Source of the DNA: Haliclona indistincta | Taxonomy: Eukaryota > Porifera > Demospongiae > Haplosclerida > Chalinidae | Direction of reading: 5' to 3' | Assembly (NCBI GenBank): GCA_964017065.1 | Contig: OZ024784.1 | Span: 2,602,598-2,666,597, forward strand | DNA: 64,000 nucleotides | Shown: positions 13,701 to 23,730 of the stretch, piece by piece | How the letters are laid out: each line of letters opens with the position of its first letter | Numbering within the stretch: position 1 is the first letter of the stretch | Notes under the pieces: model-generated | The model's input: the letters and a program-made list of their open reading frames with translations, nothing else | What the model was told of the DNA's origin: nothing | Databases searched by the model: none | Program-made: the position numbers and the translations under genes

Positions 13701-15481
13701 AAATTAGCCCTCAAGGAGCCTCTAGTTACGTAAATCTAGTGTAATCTATGGTATGTAGCTTGATTGCTTGTGCCACATTTTTACAGGACGCTTGTGCACG
13801 TTTGTAAAGATACTAAATACCGGGTATTAAATTTTGCTCTAGTTTGTGCGAGTGTTCGTAATAGGTTGAGTGATAGAATGTCATTAGTAAGTCGATACAG
13901 CTTTCACAGAGTGTTGGTACACACAGTAACTGATATTATCATCTGCAGGAGTCCATATCTGGTCTCAAGTTAAAGAAATCTCCTCCTCATTCTCCTGCAA
14001 TGGACTCTCACTCGGCGACAGAGGATGAACAAAAACCCTTTGTTTCTTCTCTTCACTCATCCTGCTCCTCTGGACAACAGCAGCAACAACAGCGTGGAAA
14101 CAAGCAGAGTGGTGGTGGTAATTTTAGGCCCGTCATGATTAAAATGGAGCCCGGTATTGAGACCTCTAGTGGGGAAAGTTCTTGCTCACGCCCAGCTCTC
14201 AATAGACAGCATTCCTCTTCTTCTCCCTCAGTGACCAACAAACCTGGGAGCAGCAGAACTAGTGGTGACACAGGCAAAGGAAAGTTACTAAAATCAAGGA
14301 GACCCTCAAAAGATCTTCCAATACATCTTCCAATGGCGCAGAGCAGCACTGATGATACAGGTAATGATCTAGCTCTTACTGTTGATGATATCTTTACTGG
14401 AAAGATTGGCGGCACACCACTTCTTAAGCCCCTTGAGGAAGAAGATGACGAAGAGCACGCCTCAGACATTGTGCAGTCTCCATCAGTTGCCACCTCTGTT
14501 TCATCAAACGGGGTGTCAAGCCCTGCTGTACGCACACATGGAAATAACACTACTCTCTCAAACAGTGCAAAGCCTCCTCCAAAGGACACAGAATTAAGGA
14601 AGGAACTAGATCTGTTTTCCATGGTGATGGACAAAGTTGAGAGAGTGGAGAAAGCCAAGGAACGCCGTGCATCGCAGTCTTCTTTTCCTTTTCCACCACC
14701 AGGGACTATCACACCAGCTCCCACTCAGGGTAGCCCTATCCACCTCATCTCCCCTCCTCCTTACACTAGTACAGCACAGCCAACACAGCCTCTTCATTCT
14801 CTTACCTCTAATGGACAGCACACACAATTGAGACAATACTTAACTGGTGCTACTACGAGACAACCATCACAAGACTCGACTTATTCATCTCTGGCAAATA
14901 CTAGTAATACAACGACTACCTTTGCTAAGCCTCACTCTTTACCACTCTCAGAAAACCTCTATACTGCTCCTCCCTCTCACCTTCAGCATCACCATCCAGC
15001 CTCGTCTCCTCACACACCTGTCCTGATCTCACCAACCACTTCTCATATACTTCCTTGCTCCTCCTCTCACCCTCTTCCGCCTACTCCCACCACTCCTTAC
15101 GATCCAATCACAGCTTTTCATCACCAACCTGCCCCTCCACCAAGGCCTAGCCAAATTCAGCCCTCGCCGGACTATTCTCAGCCATTGAATAATTTTTCCA
15201 CTCCTCAACCAGCTAGAAATCAGATGTTTAGCTACAACATGGCTGAACCTTCTGATCCCTCTTGGAACCAACACAACGTTTCTTACCACCAGTTTATTCC
15301 CGGCAAAAAGCGACCAATCTCTTCATCACAGTACATGCCACCAGCTAAAGTTCCCCTATCAAGCGTTGCTCAGCTACCTAATGGTAATCATGGCGTGTTA
15401 GGCCATTATCTCACTAATCACACAGGTGTCACATCCATCTCATCCTACCCAAACGAACCACCTCCTTATCCTCACATGTAA
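10782..15481 (+). CDS. Mastermind-like protein (candidate)
   Basis: Two exons, 10782-11213 and 13949-15481, join in phase 0 to give 654 aa. Residues ~36-84 form a basic helix (FREHHEVCARRR at 45-56) that aligns with the MAML N-terminal helix that binds Notch intracellular domain and CSL. Shared features are R-x-HH-x2-C, scattered basic residues and the hydrophobic spacing. The rest is Ser/Pro/Gln-rich with poly-Gln near residue 190. It has a SUMO-type IKMEP site, an acidic DDIFTG/EEEDDEE patch and a proline-rich C terminus. MAML genes likewise have a first exon with the helix and a large low-complexity exon after a long intron. Identity of the helix is low (about 8 of 37 by eye), so a non-homologous nuclear low-complexity protein remains possible. 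Further small exons inside the 2.7-kb intron cannot be excluded. Confidence 0.5.
11214..13948 (+). other. Long intron of the Mastermind-like gene
   Basis: A 2735-bp intron, the longest in the window. Short open frames occur on both strands, but none shows a domain or credible splice context. No tRNA-like boxes, terminal inverted repeats or simple repeats of note were seen. Confidence 0.5.
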
Positions 15482-15749
15482 CATCATATTTTTAGAGACT
15501 ATAAATGGGAGGAGTTAAATGGTGGTTTAAACAGCAATAACTATCTCTTATTTTTATAGAGTTCTTAATCAATAATACATACATAATTAAAAGTAACAAC
15601 ACAGACTTGAATTTCATTTTTGTACACAATCAAGCAATATTAATTTTTCATACTAGAGCTGTAAAATTGTACAGATTTTGAAACAATTATTATTGAGCAG
15701 TTAATGATCAAGAATGCAGCAAGTACAATTAATATGTAATGGTAATGAC

Positions 15750-15767
15750 AATAAATAATAATTTATT
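15750..15767. terminator. Back-to-back poly(A) signals of convergent genes
   Basis: AATAAA on the plus strand (15750-15755) and its reverse complement (15762-15767, serving the minus strand) sit 6 bases apart. They lie in the 308-bp space between the stop codons of the Mastermind-like gene (15481) and PCF11 (15790). The two transcripts would overlap at their 3' ends. Confidence 0.5.
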
Positions 15768-15789
15768 ACCAATACATAAAAATTTCATA

Positions 15790-18700
15790 CTATAATACAA
15801 ATGAGTTTTTATCGAGTCCATGGACAGCAGTCTCTAATGATGTATCTGATGCATCCAGTGGTGTTGGCTATAGAAAACACGTGTGTCACACAGTAGTCAA
15901 TAAAAAGATGATTTCACACCTTGTAGTCTTGGTAACAATAGACATGGAACAGTCGATTGTCCTCTGTCCTGAGAGCATCTTTGAAGTGCCACTCGTCCTC
16001 ATCCTCCTCCCAGAATTGCTCTAGCTGCTCCTGACACAGGTCACACACCTACAAACATAGACACACACTCATAAAATCGGTGAACTAGAATGACCACACC
16101 TCATTTCCCTCATCGGGAAGCACTCTGCAGCTGGTTTTTCCCTCCTCTACATTCGTCGTGTCTTCCTCTTTTTTATGCTCAAGACTTGGTAGTGGATCTA
16201 ATGGTACAAGCACAATAATTTATGCAATGTATCAAGAGAGGACTCACCATTGTGAATACCATTGGTAAGCTCCTCAAAGGACAGCCAGTCCTGGAATTTT
16301 AAGAAGAGCGGGAATCCAGAATAAAGAATGAGATGTACACTAACCTCAGGATGCAGGTACCAATTTCTTGAGGTTTTTAACAGGCCCTCTCTTTCTAGCC
16401 TGTTATGCTGAAAATGCCAGTCGAGGTGTTGTTGGTAATTTTCACTTCGATGGTCACTAAAACGCAAGCCACACGATGTGCATGACTCACCCTCAAGCAG
16501 GAAATCTATCAATTCCTGACGATGCCTTTGGAGGAATGGAGAAGTTAGCACGATGAGCAAGTGTGTGACAACTTACTGCTTGATATCAGATTTAAAGGTC
16601 AATGATGGTGGTGGTAACATGCCAGCATTCTTCAGACGAGCAAGTAACACATCCACTGGCATATTAGGTACTGCACCTGAACAAAGTATAACACAATAAC
16701 TATTGGCACTGCACACACATCATTGCTGTTCATGACATGATCACCTTCTCTTGGACCAGGTGGTGGTCTTTGATCTAGGGGTCTGCGAGTTGGTCTAAGA
16801 TGATGAGGGCGCCTGTCAAAACCCCCCCGGCCACCCCAGTAGGGAGGCTGATTACCCCTGTGCCCACGTCTGGGATAACTATATGGAAGTGGGCGCTTAA
16901 GAGGAGGAGGAGGAGGAAATTCTGATTCATTATCAAACGGGTGTACAGGTGGAGGATGATGGTGAAGATGATGAGGAGGAGAAGGTGGACGATGAGGAAG
17001 AGAATAACTAGGAGGAAGAGGAGATGGTGGGCGATGATACCGAGAGGGAGGAGGAGATGGTGGACGATGATAGTGAGAGGGAGGTGGAGAAGGTGGACGA
17101 TGATGAGTGGGAGGAGGTGGATGATGATGAGTGGGAGGAGGAGGAGGTGGACGATGATGATGAGAGGGAGGAGAAGGTGGATTATGAGGAGGAAGGTGTG
17201 GAGGGTGGTGATCATGATACTGAGTATGATGAGAAGGAGGAGGAGATGGTGAGTGGTAAGGTTCAATAGTTAAAGGAGGCGGAGATTTTTGGCGATGAAG
17301 TGAATAAAGCTCTTCCACTTGCTGTACCAATACTTCATGTTGCTGTCGACTTAATTTCCCTGACTCAAGCTGCTTCTTTGCCTAAAACAGGAGATTCGAT
17401 ATGTATACACAAGACATTGACACTGGGCATTTGTTCTTCTGCTATTACTAAAGACTCACCTGTTTCATAATGTACTCTTGATGCTTTGATAGCAGCTCTG
17501 AAGGCAGCTCTGATAACTGCTCAAGTTGGATTGGTTTTACAACATTCTTCTCCAATTCGTCTTTCACTTGGTCTTGGAGACGAGGTTTCTTCTCAGCAGG
17601 CTGAGGATACACAGGAACAAAAACATAGCACACAACACCCACACACACACAAAAAGCAAAGCCTCTCACTGCCTATTACAAGTCACGCGTTCCTGGACAA
17701 GCCAGGGCACCTTGTGCACTAAGCAGGTATGATGTACCGGTGCTGTGAGCACTCCCGGAGCCCAGGCAAGGAGCTCGCAGGAGGTACCAACTATGCCTCC
17801 CACTGCCAGTGTGGGCACCTGGTAGTCCCACAACTACCATTAGCGGACAATGAGACACAGCCAGTGTGCTTTGCTCCCCAGTACAAGACCAGGTACCCAT
17901 TTTACAGATGGATGGGCTGGAGTACTTGTGATGTTTTTTTTCTCCTGCTCTGGGATTCGAACTAGTGTCCTAAACCCAAGACTCTACCAGTTGAACTACC
18001 AGTTGAACCAACAGGGAACCCACACCCACCCACACACACCTGCTGAATTTCAGGTTCAAGATGATGTTTCTGACCAGCAGATTTACTACCCATTTTACGG
18101 GTACTATTAGACACATGATTGGCATTTTTCTGCACAGATGGACTAGCACTACGACGCTTGTTCTTTACAGCAGATGTCGATTTAGATGCTTTAGAGTGAG
18201 AATTTGAGGAAGTAGAGTTGCCTGGACTTTGGCTGCGGCTTCGATGTTTCTGAGATCAACAAACAAAAACATTATCCAAAAGTTTGAGGAACTTGATTTA
18301 CCTGATCAGGTGAAAGTTTGCTAACAGGAGGAGCTAGACCCATCGCTCGCTGCTTGTCGAGTTTTTTCTGCTTCTGTTCTTTTAGTAGTTGCATCCTCTT
18401 CTGGGCAACATTGTCATTAGAGGTGGAAGGAGAAGACTGGAAGAGATTTATAAAACACAAGAACAGATTTTATACAAACCGGTGGAGATGGAGATGTGTT
18501 GACCACTTTAGGTGTAGGACTGGACTTCTTATCAGCAGATGGCTGCATGGAGGAGGTGTAATCATTAGCTCAGATCAATGACACAGGTACTTACACTGAT
18601 GAACTTGGGATTTAGGAATATTGTAGGGCTGTTAGGATCCTCATGAACAGTAATGGGCCAGTTAGGGTCAATAGCATGGACATGCTTATCGATAGCTGCA

Positions 18701-19334
18701 AGCTTCTTCAAGGCAACATAAGAAGACCACGTCTGACGTAACTTGTACAGTGATATACGAATCTTAGGATCCACCTAAAATCATAACCACAATGGGTGTG
18801 GCTTGTCACCATGACAACCAATTCATCAAACCTACCAGACTTTCAAAGGCATGGCAGAACACACGAACAATGTTGTGACTGAATTGCTGTAAGTACTTCC
18901 CGTTCAAGTTCTTCATAATGGAGTCAATCAGGTATAGCAATGGCAACTTCATTTCTGGGCGTACCTGAACGCAGCAGAGAAGACGAGTGGTAACCGCAAG
19001 AACAGTCATTATTATGGTAACTGTTCTATATCGTTCAAGCACACTTAGATAATTTTAAACAGGGTGTGACAATGACAAAAAATGAATAGAAAATACATGC
19101 TAATATTATTACTACTATACTACTGGCTACATAACTAAGAGAACCGAGACACATCCCGCGTAGGAGTGGTTGGGATGCCGCTACCTTAAAGAAACGCGTC
19201 TCGATCACATCAACGATCTGGGCCGCAGACTCGGTGTGCTTGCCAGCCTCCATTGTCAGCATGTTGATGATTGGCTTGGAGTTGAATGAGAGGTCTTCCA
19301 GCGATGACTCATACTCCTGCACCTTAGTAGCCAT
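15790..19334 (-). CDS. PCF11: PCF11 pre-mRNA cleavage and termination factor
   Basis: Cleavage factor II subunit that binds the RNA polymerase II CTD and couples 3' processing to termination. Fourteen exons give 757 aa: 19334-19185, 18964-18836, 18774-18595, 18542-18480, 18436-18302, 18249-18040, 17600-17460, 17381-16745, 16676-16577, 16525-16345, 16290-16248, 16197-16100, 16048-15920, 15867-15790. Residues 1-~130 are the CTD-interacting domain (SSLEDLSFNSKPIINMLT; LPLLYLIDSIMKN). A basic coiled segment and a Pro/His/Ser-rich repeat region follow (nt ~16890-17290). Then comes a zinc finger CTSCGLRF with downstream histidines and WYLHPE/DWLSFEEL. The C-terminal finger begins CDLCQEQLEQFW and ends CYQDYK. 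The order matches animal PCF11, though the protein is shorter than the human one. A SINE lies in intron 6. Confidence 0.93.
17680..18022 (-). mobile_element. tRNA-derived SINE in PCF11 intron 6
   Basis: On the minus strand an A box TGGTTCAACTG (18010-18000) is repeated 11 bases on as TAGTTCAACTG. A B box GTTCGAATCCC follows (17961-17952) at a tRNA-like distance. About 270 bp of non-tRNA body follow, including CCAGCCCATCCATCTG. Related body sequence is found at 38190-38340. Outer boundaries are approximate and no target-site duplication was identified. Confidence 0.65.
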
Positions 19335-19712
19335 CTTAAAGGAAAAAAGATAGCGGGAGAAGAGGGAAAAAGAGGAACTCCAAGAGGAACTAAAGCGCCA
19401 ACTCCATATTGACGGAACGTGCGGATCACGTGTTGTTCACGTGATTGCAAGGGGTGTGACTGCAATAATTTTTACGTTCGTCAAGTTCTGAGTCTGTGTT
19501 ACTTCACAGCTAGCTAAACCACACACATCTACTGTCAGGAGGCGCGGTGAGTTACCTATTTGTGAATGTACTACTTGTATCACTCCCGATAAAAACAACT
19601 GTATTGCCTTAGCTGGCAACCAAAATATTTGCTGATAGCTAGTCAAGCGAGTAGTCAAGCTTATTCTATTTTTTTGAAATTGCAGCTTTCTCCAAGCAGT
19701 CACACGTTTATT
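19335..19712. promoter_or_regulatory. Bidirectional promoter region PCF11 / Rab30-like with two E-boxes
   Basis: Start codons of two divergent genes are 378 bp apart. Two CACGTG palindromes lie at 19427-19432 and 19438-19443. A likely 5' UTR intron of the Rab gene runs from a GTGAGT donor at 19547 to a TTGCAG acceptor at 19685. Confidence 0.6.
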
Positions 19713-20809
19713 ATGGAAGGGGAATACGACTTTTTGTTCAAGATTGTGCTAATAGGTCAGTTAATCTATTGTGAAGAGTCATAAACAATGTAAAACTGTT
19801 AGGTATGTGTTTGAGTAACTATTGGACATACCTCCATTAGGACTAGCAAACGTACAGTTTGTGTTTAAATAATATAACCAATGGGAGTGTATAGTCATCA
19901 TGGCACTAGTATGTGTGTTTGGTACATCGTTTCTGAGCATTTCCTTTCAGTTAAGTACACATAAAGCAAGCCAGCTGCAGTTACTCAGCAATGTAATGAA
20001 ACATTTAAAATAGTTATTTATCTCTCTTCCTCCTCTCATAATAGGAGATGCTGGCGTTGGTAAGACAAGTATAGTGCGGCGGTACACAGACGGTGTCTTC
20101 ACTTCAGCTGGTATACCCACCATAGGAGTTGACTTCTGCATCAAGACGTTGAATATAGACAACAGTGCTATCAAGGTGCTCCTCATGAGTCACATTCTAG
20201 ACCAGCTTATTGTTTAGAGAGTAGAGTAAAGTAGCTTTGTTTTATATACCATAAATTCCCAGTATTGAAGCATTTTTGTGTAAACACACTATCTTAAGTA
20301 AAACACATGCAACAATTGTTTTTTTAACCCAAGTTCTTTTTGCATTTTAGCTTCAAATATGGGACACAGCAGGTCAGGAACGGTTCAGAACTATCACTCA
20401 GAGTTACTACAGAAGTGCCGATGCTATTGTTTTGGTATATGATATCGGAGTAGCTACGACTTTCCGGAATCTTCCAGAGTGGTTGTCTGAAGTTGATCGG
20501 TACGCTGGACAAACGGTTCATAGGATTCTTATTGGAAACAAGAGTGATCGTACTGACAGAGAAATTAACACACCACTTGGTCAGCAGTTTGCACAAGAAA
20601 ATGATATGCCCTTTTTGGAGACCTCTGCGAAAAGTGCCAGCAATATTGACAAGCTATTCGAACAACTGGCGAAGACATTGAAGGACAATCATGTGCAGAA
20701 AGGTGTACGCCAAAATATTGGCGGGGCACAATCTGTGAAGTCAACAATAAGCGTACAGAAACCATCTGAGGAACAAGGGAGAGCTAGTGGGGGTGGTGGT
20801 TGTTGCTAA
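19713..20809 (+). CDS. Rab30-like small GTPase
   Basis: Membrane-trafficking GTPase; vertebrate Rab30 acts at the Golgi. Three exons (19713-19755, 20045-20175, 20351-20809) encode 210 aa. The P-loop GDAGVGKT, switch region TIGVDF, WDTAGQE, NKSD and ETSAK are all present, and the C terminus GGGGCC is a double-cysteine geranylgeranylation site. The N terminus EYDFLFKIVLIG and the block LPEWLSEVDRYA fit Rab30 better than Rab1, Rab8 or Rab43. It is divergent from PCF11 and has an apparent 5' UTR intron. An identical copy at 27099-28195 is probably an assembly artefact. Confidence 0.88.
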
Positions 20810-21047
20810 AAATATTTTAGTTAGATTTTCTTTGCCAGAGAATGTTGATGTAATTTTTATATCGTGTGCATGCTTGGACTATGTTTATGTATGGTAGTAA
20901 TTTATGTTGTCCTGAATCCTGATACTATATTGCACTACTCTTCTATCAGCATTGAAACTAATACAGTACCGAGACGCGCGCAGTTGCTCGTTCATGGGAT
21001 AGATCATGCATGGGCGCGGTTCATATTGGGCACGTGACTTTTGAATA

Positions 21048-22160
21048 ATGGGCGGAAAGCACATGCAGTCATCGCAGTAAAACACCACTCTGACTATTAT
21101 CTCGCCTGTACGCGGTGCAAGAGAAAAGCCAGAAGAATACCTGAGTGTGGAGAGAATAAGTAAGAACCACATAATATTATAACGAAGTTGTACTCACTGT
21201 CTGCTGTCATAGCTAGCTTTAGCAAGGATCGTCACCGTCTACAAATGCCTATTATAATGCACCTATCAGTGTCACGCCACCATCCCCAACACGGGCCGAG
21301 GTGGGGCAATGGGGAGTTTGATCAAACTGAAATACCTGAAATATTGCACTCTTCCATACAAATCTTCTACCCAACCAATGCACAGCTGTGGTATCAAGGA
21401 TAGTTCCTCTGCAAACACAGCTTGACATTGACCTATTGACTTTACTAAAATGTTCCTATCTTGGACACAAGCTCACTAAAAATGAGGCTTCTGTTAATTT
21501 TTCAACCTATCACACTCCCTTTAGTGATCAGAGAGAACTGATTTATAGCAGGAAGACCAAAGATTTATCACTTGTTGAAATACACTCATTTACTGATGAT
21601 GACAGTGACTTATGCACTATAGCACAAACCACACAACAGACTAAAGAAGACACTTCACTAGCATTGGAGTTGCTGTGTGATTTATTCACTCCTTTACCCT
21701 CAGTGTGTGACACCTCTCAACAATCATTGCCATCTTCTCTCGTATTGTTGGCAAAACTTCTAGCAATCCTCCTGAGACAGATTCTCAAGAAAGACTTGAT
21801 TTTGACCTTCCGTCTGATCTTGACTTGCAGCTTGAGATCGTCCGACAGCTTGAAGCTGACTAGCTACTAACACAAACACGGTCTTGTGCTTCTTTCAGCA
21901 ACATGTACAGAAAAAGAGACTCATGTTTCAGTAGTATTTCCTTGACAGATGAACACAGACAAATTCACACCTTTTTATTTGACAATCTTGGCCTACTAAC
22001 GCAATCTTGAGTTGTTACTGACTGGGAATGCACCCAACTACTAAGAAGTGTACCTCATTCAGCAGCAACAGATATTGACAATTGTACATCTCCTTCATCA
22101 ATGGAGCACATTTAATCATTCTTTTAGATTAGAATCTGTTTTCAGCTCATCCAACGTTTC
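21048..22160 (+). pseudogene. Degenerate DDIAS copy
   Basis: Homologous to the intact DDIAS gene at 30689-32399. The ATG is kept, but the start of exon 1 is rearranged and reaches a stop after ten codons. Most of exon 2, including its cysteine pair, and the start of exon 3 are deleted. Exon 3 has later deletions and a Trp-to-stop change (TGG to TAG) near 21862. A 160-codon open frame (21388-21870) survives but lacks the fold-defining part. Similarity fades around 22160. Confidence 0.8.
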
Positions 22161-22186
22161 AGCTCTTTTATTCAGTTTTCAAGAGC

Positions 22187-22230
22187 GTCGTCGTTGTTGT
22201 TGTTGTCGTCGTCGTCGTCGTCGTCGTCGC
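22187..22230. repeat. (GTC/GTT)n trinucleotide repeat
   Basis: A run of GTC and GTT triplets downstream of the DDIAS pseudogene. The identical tract recurs at about 29573-29616 in the duplicated copy. Confidence 0.85.
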
Positions 22231-22354
22231 TCTCTTCTAAAGCAAGGACAACCCTGGGTAATACAGCGTGCATCAGCCTGGTATTAGAATTTACTTGAAT
22301 TCTCGTCAACCTCCTCATTGCAACCTCCCTCGTCTGGATTGTCATTACCTATAG

Positions 22355-22554
22355 NNNNNNNNNNNNNNNNNNNNNNNNNNNNNNNNNNNNNNNNNNNNNN
22401 NNNNNNNNNNNNNNNNNNNNNNNNNNNNNNNNNNNNNNNNNNNNNNNNNNNNNNNNNNNNNNNNNNNNNNNNNNNNNNNNNNNNNNNNNNNNNNNNNNNN
22501 NNNNNNNNNNNNNNNNNNNNNNNNNNNNNNNNNNNNNNNNNNNNNNNNNNNNNN
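22355..22554. other. Assembly gap, exactly 200 N
   Basis: Two hundred consecutive N. A round fixed length is typical of a scaffolder-inserted gap of unknown size rather than a measured one. The left flank duplicates sequence at 29740; the right flank is bacterial. Confidence 0.98.
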
Positions 22555-22643
22555 GTTCCTCCTACTTTAAGGCTGTCACTCAAAAAGTTGGAGCACTGAT
22601 GAATGAAATTGCAACAGCAGATATAAATCTGCTTTACGAATGA
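22555..22643 (+). CDS. 3' end of an unidentified bacterial gene
   Basis: An open frame from the gap edge (first full codon 22557) encodes 28 residues ending INLLYE and a TGA at 22641-22643. That stop overlaps the ATG of the next gene as ATGA, a classic bacterial translational-coupling arrangement. Too short to identify. Confidence 0.5.
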
Positions 22644-23092
22644 GCAAATTTGTAACGGTTGCCACTTTTACCTATCCGCAAGAAGCCTACGTAATAAAAA
22701 GTCGACTAGAGGCTGAAGGCATCATTGTCTTTCTGAAAAATGAATTAACCATCCAGACGGATAATTTCCTTTCGAATGCCATTGGTGGTGTTCAGCTTCA
22801 GATCTCAGAAACATCGATTGAAGATGCGTTACCGATTCTCCTTGAAGCTGGTTTAGTATCTAACGAGCAAGTCAAGGCTACAACAGAACATCTGATTAGT
22901 CAAGGGTTAGTGAATAATGAACTACAATGCCCTTCTTGTGGTTCTGATAATATTTCGATCAACAAGAAGCCAAATTCCTGGTGGGCCGCATTCTTACTAT
23001 TAATTGGCATTCCTCTTCCCTTCTATAAAAAAGAACTGCATTGTTTCGAATGTTTTCAAGACTTTAAACTCAATTCGAACTCTAAAGTTTAG
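22640..23092 (+). CDS. DUF2007-type protein with C-terminal zinc ribbon (bacterial)
   Basis: Intronless 150-aa frame. The N-terminal ~75 residues (TFTYPQEAYVIKSRLEAEGI; NAIGGVQLQI) match the DUF2007 putative signal-transducing fold. The C terminus has CPSCGS and CFECF, a four-cysteine zinc ribbon, flanking a hydrophobic stretch rich in Leu and Ile. It overlaps the previous frame by 4 nt and lies 4 nt before the next, so it sits in an operon. Codon use and compactness differ from the animal genes around it. Function is unknown. The best-fitting source is a Bacteroidota bacterium. Confidence 0.75.
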   Translation: MSKFVTVATFTYPQEAYVIKSRLEAEGIIVFLKNELTIQTDNFLSNAIGGVQLQISETSIEDALPILLEAGLVSNEQVKATTEHLISQGLVNNELQCPSCGSDNISINKKPNSWWAAFLLLIGIPLPFYKKELHCFECFQDFKLNSNSKV

Positions 23093-23096
23093 TCAA

Positions 23097-23730
23097 TTGA
23101 AGAAATCACTTATATTATTCAGTCTTGTTTTATTAACGGGAAGCCAGCTCTGTGCACAAGGCAAGCTCTTCATCATTGGCGGTGGTAACCGACCTGCCTC
23201 TCTCATCAATTCAATGATTGACGTAGCTGAACTTAGAACATTTGGATATGCAGTTGTCCTACCAATGGCTCATTCTCAAATAGAGGCTACCACCAAAACA
23301 GGAATCAAGCAACTTGTGGACAACGGGATCGATTTAGCCTTTGGCATTACATTTAAAAAAGGAGAAGTCGCTTCAACAGCAAGACTGGATTCACTTAGAA
23401 ATGCAAAGCTGATTTATATCGCGGGAGGTAGACAATCACGATTTATGGATGTGGTTGGTGGCACTGAAATTGAGAAAGCCATTTGGGAGTGTTATCGTAA
23501 TGGTGGAACAATTGCAGGTACGAGTGCAGGTGCAGCTGTGATGAGTGAAAAGATGATCAACGGCACTCAAAACAACTACCCAGATGCTGAATCAGGCTTT
23601 AGGGTAATTGAGAAGGGCAATACTGGATTATCAAAAGGATTGGGATTTTTGAAAACTGCAGTGATTGACCAACATTTCGTGAAGAGGAGTCGGTACAATC
23701 GGTTACTCACTTTGACAATGGAAAACCCAC
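23097..23730 (+). CDS. Cyanophycinase-like serine peptidase (S51), truncated bacterial gene
   Basis: Read from a TTG at 23097, the protein starts with a signal peptide (KKSLILFSLVLLTGSQLCAQ) of the kind common in Bacteroidota. The peptidase S51/cyanophycinase fold follows: LFIIGGGNRP, LIYIAGGRQSRFMD, the nucleophile-serine block GTIAGTSAGAAVMSE, and DQHFVKRSRYNRL. The family normally continues for several tens of residues after the ENP at ~23726. Here the reading frame instead runs into the reverse strand of PCF11 exon 10 and stops at 23846. Everything after about 23730 is therefore not the real gene. The break is the contig-chimera junction. Confidence 0.8.

Larger units (their letters stand above)
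16344..22354. repeat. First member of a near-identical 6-kb assembly duplication
   Basis: This stretch recurs at 23730-29740 with a constant offset of 7386. It carries most of PCF11, the Rab gene and the DDIAS pseudogene. The translated pieces are identical in both copies. The only differences I noticed are one-base indels in the last ~45 bases before the N gap, as expected at a low-coverage contig end. Confidence 0.85.

Noticed and set aside
14053..14724. 223-residue minus-strand frame opposite the Mastermind-like exon
   Set aside because: Low-complexity shadow of the Ser/Gln-rich coding strand, with no domain and no splice context.
16775..17269. Long open frames on both strands opposite and within the PCF11 Pro/His-rich exon
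   Set aside because: Repetitive CC(A/T)-type codons keep all frames open. The translations are runs of Leu/Ile, Arg/Trp/Met or Asp/Glu without homology.
17946..18022. Functional tRNA gene on the minus strand
   Set aside because: A and B boxes are good, but the A box is duplicated, stems do not pair and the body continues as a dispersed repeat; called a SINE instead.
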